Assembly (NCBI RefSeq): GCF_900090315.1
Contig: NZ_FMHZ01000002.1
Location: 3,140,501-3,204,500 of the forward strand
DNA length: 64,000 bases
Reading direction: 5' to 3'
Origin: Micromonospora citrea
Lineage (GTDB): Bacteria > Actinomycetota > Actinomycetes > Mycobacteriales > Micromonosporaceae
The translations under genes were made by a program, and so were the position numbers. Each line of letters starts with the position of its first letter. The first letter of the stretch is position 1. Positions 61,444-64,000 of the stretch are shown here, one piece after another. Below the pieces are notes generated by a model. The model did not search any database. It was not told the origin of the DNA and worked only from the letters and a program-made list of their open reading frames with translations.

Positions 61444-61917
61444 ATGCTCAAGGGCTTCAAAGACTTCATCATGCGCGGAAACGTCGTCGACCTCGCGGTC
61501 GGCGTGGTCATCGGTGCGGCGTTCACGGGCGTGGTGACCCAGCTCACCAAGTCGTTCCTGGAACCGCTGATCCGGGTCTTCGTGCTGCTCGTCACCGGCA
61601 GCGACAAGGGCCTCGCCGGCACGGCCCCGTCGTTCCGCGGCGTCGCCTTCGACTGGATCGCGTTCGTCAACGCGCTGATCACCTTCCTGCTCACCGCGGC
61701 GGCGCTCTACTTCCTCGTGGTGTTCCCGATGAACAAGCTGGCCGAGCGGCGCAAGCGGGGCGAGGAGCCGCCGCCGAAGGCGCCCAGCGAGGAGGTCAGG
61801 CTGCTCACCGAGATCCGGGACGCCCTGGTCGCCGCCGGGCACACCACCCCCGGCCAGCAGCGCGGCGCGCTCGACGACGTGCTGGGCCGCCGGGAGGAAC
61901 CGCCCACCGTGCGCTGA
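61444..61917 (+). CDS. mscL: large-conductance mechanosensitive channel MscL
   Basis: A 157-residue channel subunit that opens under membrane tension to release solutes on hypo-osmotic shock. The N-terminal MLKGFKDFIMRGNVVDLAVG and TM1 VGVVIGAAFTGVVTQLTKSF, a loop, TM2 FVNALITFLLTAAALYFLVVFP and the basic AERRKRG cluster are all typical. GGGAG 7 nt before the ATG. C-terminal helical bundle RLLTEIRDALV present, with a polar tail. Confidence 0.96.
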   Translation: MLKGFKDFIMRGNVVDLAVGVVIGAAFTGVVTQLTKSFLEPLIRVFVLLVTGSDKGLAGTAPSFRGVAFDWIAFVNALITFLLTAAALYFLVVFPMNKLAERRKRGEEPPPKAPSEEVRLLTEIRDALVAAGHTTPGQQRGALDDVLGRREEPPTVR

Positions 61918-61935
61918 ACCCGGCACACGCACACC

Positions 61936-61962
61936 GGCCCCTGCGGGAATCCCGCGGGGGCC
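61936..61962 (+). terminator. intrinsic terminator of mscL
   Basis: GGCCCCTGCGGGA (61936-61948) pairs with TCCCGCGGGGGCC (61950-61962) with one mismatch and a one-base turn, followed within 4 nt by ATTTTC. The only hairpin in the window with a real U-tract nearby. Confidence 0.85.
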
Positions 61963-61986
61963 GCACATTTTCGTACGCCTGTTCGA

Positions 61987-61992
61987 TAGAGT
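61987..61992 (+). promoter_or_regulatory. -10 element of a leaderless gene (TAGAGT)
   Basis: TAGAGT, then CCCCGCC, then the ATG at 62000. Confidence 0.6.
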
Positions 61993-61999
61993 CCCCGCC

Positions 62000-62248
62000 A
62001 TGGAGCAGCGGAAGCACTGGTGGAACGGGAAATGGGGCCGGCTGGCGCGGCGGGACGTCTTCCTCCGCGTGGACGCCGACCGGTGGCACGTCGAGCAGCG
62101 GGCCGGCGGCGCCGAGGGCGTGTCCCAGTTCTACGAGTACGACAGCGCCGAGGAGGCCGAGGAGACGGTCCGGGCGCTGCTCCAGGGCGCCGACGGCTGG
62201 CGGGAGCTCTCCCCCCGCCCGCCGAGCGCGTGGTCGCCGGAGTCCTGA
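62000..62248 (+). CDS. hypothetical 82-residue protein
   Basis: Small soluble protein with a Trp/Lys-rich start (EQRKHWWNGKWGRLARRDVF), a DRWHVEQRAGG strand and an acidic helix (DSAEEAEETVRALLQGADGW). It resembles short conserved actinobacterial proteins of unknown function. Leaderless promoter supports expression. The end of the gene lies inside a 22-bp tandem duplication. Confidence 0.7.
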   Translation: MEQRKHWWNGKWGRLARRDVFLRVDADRWHVEQRAGGAEGVSQFYEYDSAEEAEETVRALLQGADGWRELSPRPPSAWSPES

Positions 62249-62282
62249 GGCGGAGCCGGCGGAGTCCTGAGGCGGAGCCGGC
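62239..62282. repeat. 22-bp tandem duplication across a stop codon
   Basis: Two identical copies of GGAGTCCTGAGGCGGAGCCGGC (62239-62260, 62261-62282; sequence given as 20+2). The TGA stop of the upstream gene (62246-62248) is in copy 1 and is repeated in copy 2. Confidence 0.9.
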
Positions 62283-62324
62283 GCGGGCGGTTTAGCCGGA
62301 GCGGGGGCCGGGAACCGCGCGGGA

Positions 62325-62699
62325 ATGAACCAACAGGGCACCGAGCGACAGGCGATGGTTTCCCGGGTCACCACGGGCATGCGGGTGATCGACGTCGAGG
62401 GCACCGAGGTCGGCACTGTCGACCTCGTGCAGCGGGGTGACCCCAACGCGGTGACCGTGCAGGCGCCGACCGCCGACCCCGGCAGCAGCCTGGACGAGCT
62501 GATCGAGTCGACGGCGGTCGAGGAGCCGGACGTGCCGGCCGACCTGGCGGCCCGGCTGCTGCACAGCGGCTACCTGAAGGTCTCCACCGACCTGGCGCGC
62601 ACCGGCGCGGTCTACGTGCTCGCCGAGCAGATCACCACCGTCGCCGACGACCAGGTACGCCTCGCCGTCCCGGCCCGCGAACTGCCACCCGAGGAGTGA
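62325..62699 (+). CDS. hypothetical protein with PRC-barrel-like start
   Basis: A 124-residue acidic soluble protein. TTGMRVIDVEGTEVGTVDLV resembles the first strands of PRC-barrel/DUF2171 proteins, which fold as small beta barrels; the C-terminal half (YLKVSTDLARTGAVYVLAEQ, DDQVRLAVPARELP) repeats a similar pattern with residues typical of this group. ATG follows GCGCGGGA. Function unknown; such proteins are often stress-related. Confidence 0.7.
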   Translation: MNQQGTERQAMVSRVTTGMRVIDVEGTEVGTVDLVQRGDPNAVTVQAPTADPGSSLDELIESTAVEEPDVPADLAARLLHSGYLKVSTDLARTGAVYVLAEQITTVADDQVRLAVPARELPPEE

Positions 62700-63035
62700 G
62701 CGACGTGGCGCAGAACCGGTGGCAGGGGCTCGACCGCCAGGGGTGAGGGCATACCCGCCGCACGCTGTCGGGCTGATGTCGTAGACGATTCACCCTCCCC
62801 CGCGCCGCATCCCTGCCACCGGCTCGGCCACCGCCACTCCCACACCGGCCACCACAGCTCCGCACGGCACTCCCACACCAGCCACCACAGCTCCGCCACG
62901 CGCTACCGCCTGCCCGCGAACCGCTCGTCTGGCGCTTCGGTCACCCGGCGCTGAGCTGCCATCCCGCCGAACTCCGGCGTCGACGCAACCCGAAGAGCGT
63001 CCGGGCCCGTCGAGCTTGCGGAGGAGGGAGCCCCG
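62700..63035. other. 336-bp intergenic region before the sigma factor gene
   Basis: No gene is seen. It holds a 33-bp tandem repeat (copies from 62835 and 62868, sharing CACTCCCACACC and GCCACCACAGCTCCGC) and the ECF-type promoter of the sigma factor gene. Short frames here have no coding character. Confidence 0.7.
62985..63011 (+). promoter_or_regulatory. ECF-type promoter of the sigma factor gene
   Basis: GCAACC (62985-62990) and CGTC (63008-63011) are separated by 17 nt, the pattern used by several actinobacterial ECF sigma factors of the SigE type, and suggest autoregulation. The start would be near 63017, just before the GGAGGAGGGA ribosome site. Confidence 0.5.
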
Positions 63036-63551
63036 ATGGCGGATGCCGATCGCGAGTTCGTGGAGTACGTCTCCGCGCGACTGCCGAGACTGCACCGGAC
63101 CGCGTACCTGATGTGCGGCGACGCCCACCTGGCCGACGACGTGGTGCAGCAGACGATCACGGCGCTGTACGTGAACTGGCGCCGGGTCAGCCGGGCCGAC
63201 AACGTCGACGCGTACGTGCACCGGATGCTGGTCCACAAGCTCATCGACGAGAAGCGGTTGGGCTGGGCGAAGGTCCGGCTGCTGGGATGGATGCCGGAGC
63301 CGGAGCGCCCGCCGGCCACGCCGCACGACGACCTGGCCGAGCGGGACAGCCTGCTCGCCGCGCTCGCCCGCCTTCCCCGCGGCCAGCGCACCGTACTGGT
63401 CCTGCGGTTCCTGTGCGACCTGTCGCTGACCGACACGGCCGCCGCGATGGGTTGTTCCGAAGGCAACGTGAAGTCGCAGACGGCGCGGGCACTGGCGGCG
63501 GTCCGCCAGGCGCTCGACGTCACCGAGCTGGCTGGGAGGAATTCGAGATGA
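63036..63551 (+). CDS. SigE-family ECF RNA polymerase sigma factor
   Basis: A 171-residue ECF sigma factor. Region 2: FVEYVSARLPRLHRTAYLMCGDAHLADDVVQQTITALYVNWRRV, in short the AYLMCGDAHLADDVVQQT helix; region 4: RLPRGQRTVLVLRFLCDLSL and AAAMGCSEGNVKSQTARALAAVR. This matches the actinobacterial SigE family (TIGR02983). GGAGGAGGGA precedes the ATG. It overlaps the next gene by 4 nt (ATGA), which is then its likely regulator. Confidence 0.93.
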   Translation: MADADREFVEYVSARLPRLHRTAYLMCGDAHLADDVVQQTITALYVNWRRVSRADNVDAYVHRMLVHKLIDEKRLGWAKVRLLGWMPEPERPPATPHDDLAERDSLLAALARLPRGQRTVLVLRFLCDLSLTDTAAAMGCSEGNVKSQTARALAAVRQALDVTELAGRNSR

Positions 63552-64000
63552 CCACGTTGGACGATCAGCGGATCACCGCACTGTTGCACGCCGCGCCGGT
63601 TCCCGAGCCGCGGGTCGACGTGGGCCGCGCGGTCCGGGACGGCCGGCGTACCCGTCAGCGCCGCCGCGTCGGCGGGATCACCGCGGTGACGATGCTGGCC
63701 GGGCTCGGTGTCGTGGGCGCCGTCCAACTCGGCGGGCCCGCCGACCGGCCGGCTCCGGCCGCGCCGGCCCTCGCGGCGTCAGCGGCCGGGACCGCGTCGG
63801 CCGCCCCGGTCTCGCCGGTCACCTGCGAGGCGTCGTGGCTGCCGCAGCCGATCGACGGTCCGGTCGCGGTGGCGAACGGCGTCGACCCCACCGGGCGGTA
63901 CGTCGTCGGCGAGATCGGCACCGGGCAGGAGGACGGGCGGGTCGTGCTGTGGACCGACGGCAAGGCACGCGTACTGCCGGCCGGGGCGCGGCACGCTGCC
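63548..64000 (+). CDS. putative anti-sigma/membrane protein partner of the ECF sigma factor (3' truncated)
   Basis: 151 codons are present and the frame runs off the window end. A cytoplasmic start (TTLDDQRITALLHAAPVPEP, then basic RDGRRTRQRRRVGG) is followed by one helix (ITAVTMLAGLGVVGAVQLGG), an Ala/Pro linker and an outer domain starting with a Cys (VTCEASWLPQP) and a propeller-like DPTGRYVVGEIG strand. Overlap with the sigma gene and topology suggest an anti-sigma factor or sensor, but no zinc anti-sigma motif (HxxxCxxC) is visible. Confidence 0.7.
   Translation, partial: MTTLDDQRITALLHAAPVPEPRVDVGRAVRDGRRTRQRRRVGGITAVTMLAGLGVVGAVQLGGPADRPAPAAPALAASAAGTASAAPVSPVTCEASWLPQPIDGPVAVANGVDPTGRYVVGEIGTGQEDGRVVLWTDGKARVLPAGARHAA

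Overview
The window looks like a stretch of chromosome from a very GC-rich, developmentally complex actinobacterium, most likely of the family Micromonosporaceae (Micromonospora or a close relative). This rests on strong third-position GC, frequent GTG starts, a BldC-type regulator, futalosine-type menaquinone genes, a SigE-family ECF sigma factor, many STAS/RsbT/SpoIIE partner-switching proteins and many apparently leaderless genes (a TANNNT -10 element 6-7 nt before the start codon). No phage, insertion sequence, CRISPR array, rRNA or tRNA was seen. The family assignment is inference; no search could be run.

Layout. 1-4.4 kb: end of an ABC-2 permease, a two-domain VOC protein, and a btuF-btuC-btuD corrinoid uptake operon (minus strand) behind a clear cobalamin riboswitch. 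4.5-8 kb: a divergent pair of secreted peptidases (M14 carboxypeptidase, C39-like peptidase). 8-10 kb: two small membrane proteins and mqnE. 10-16.3 kb: NlpC/P60 wall hydrolase, proline-rich tail-anchored protein, DEAD-box helicase with a repeat tail, glycolipid-binding-like protein. 16.3-19.4 kb: Cds1-like PLP enzyme, SDR, Lrp regulator, BldC-like protein. 19.6-24.1 kb: ubiX, a class I terpene synthase, mqnP and ubiD; with mqnE these supply early and late steps of the futalosine menaquinone route. 24.2-26.2 kb: alpha/beta hydrolase and an AhpD-like/MarR divergent pair. 26.3-32.3 kb: a tightly coupled hemL-phosphatase-tlpA-ccdA-resB-ccsB operon joining tetrapyrrole synthesis to cytochrome c maturation.

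32.5-40.8 kb is a signalling block: a STAS protein, a SHOCT protein, a receiver-only response regulator, a 1455-residue soluble hybrid histidine kinase with a tandem HAMP array like that of fungal group III kinases, and a divergent HATPase-GAF-SpoIIE phosphatase. 40.8-52.3 kb is mixed metabolism and envelope: FAD oxidase, oligopeptidase B, alpha/beta hydrolase, polysaccharide deacetylase-glycosyltransferase fusion, and a PadR-ABC transporter operon with a perfect palindromic operator. 52.3-53.1 kb: AraC regulator.

53.2-59.3 kb is the most interesting region: a six-gene, fully overlapping stressosome operon, rsbR-rsbS-rsbT-(RsbT+RsbX fusion)-histidine kinase-(receiver+PP2C phosphatase), with a divergent STAS gene. 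The histidine kinase begins with a degenerate RsbT-like domain, so three successive proteins carry RsbT-type domains and the stressosome is physically joined to a two-component pathway. 59.3-64 kb: MFS exporter/GntR divergent pair with overlapping promoters and a mini-ORF, mscL, two small hypothetical genes, and a SigE-family sigma factor followed by a partial membrane protein running off the end.
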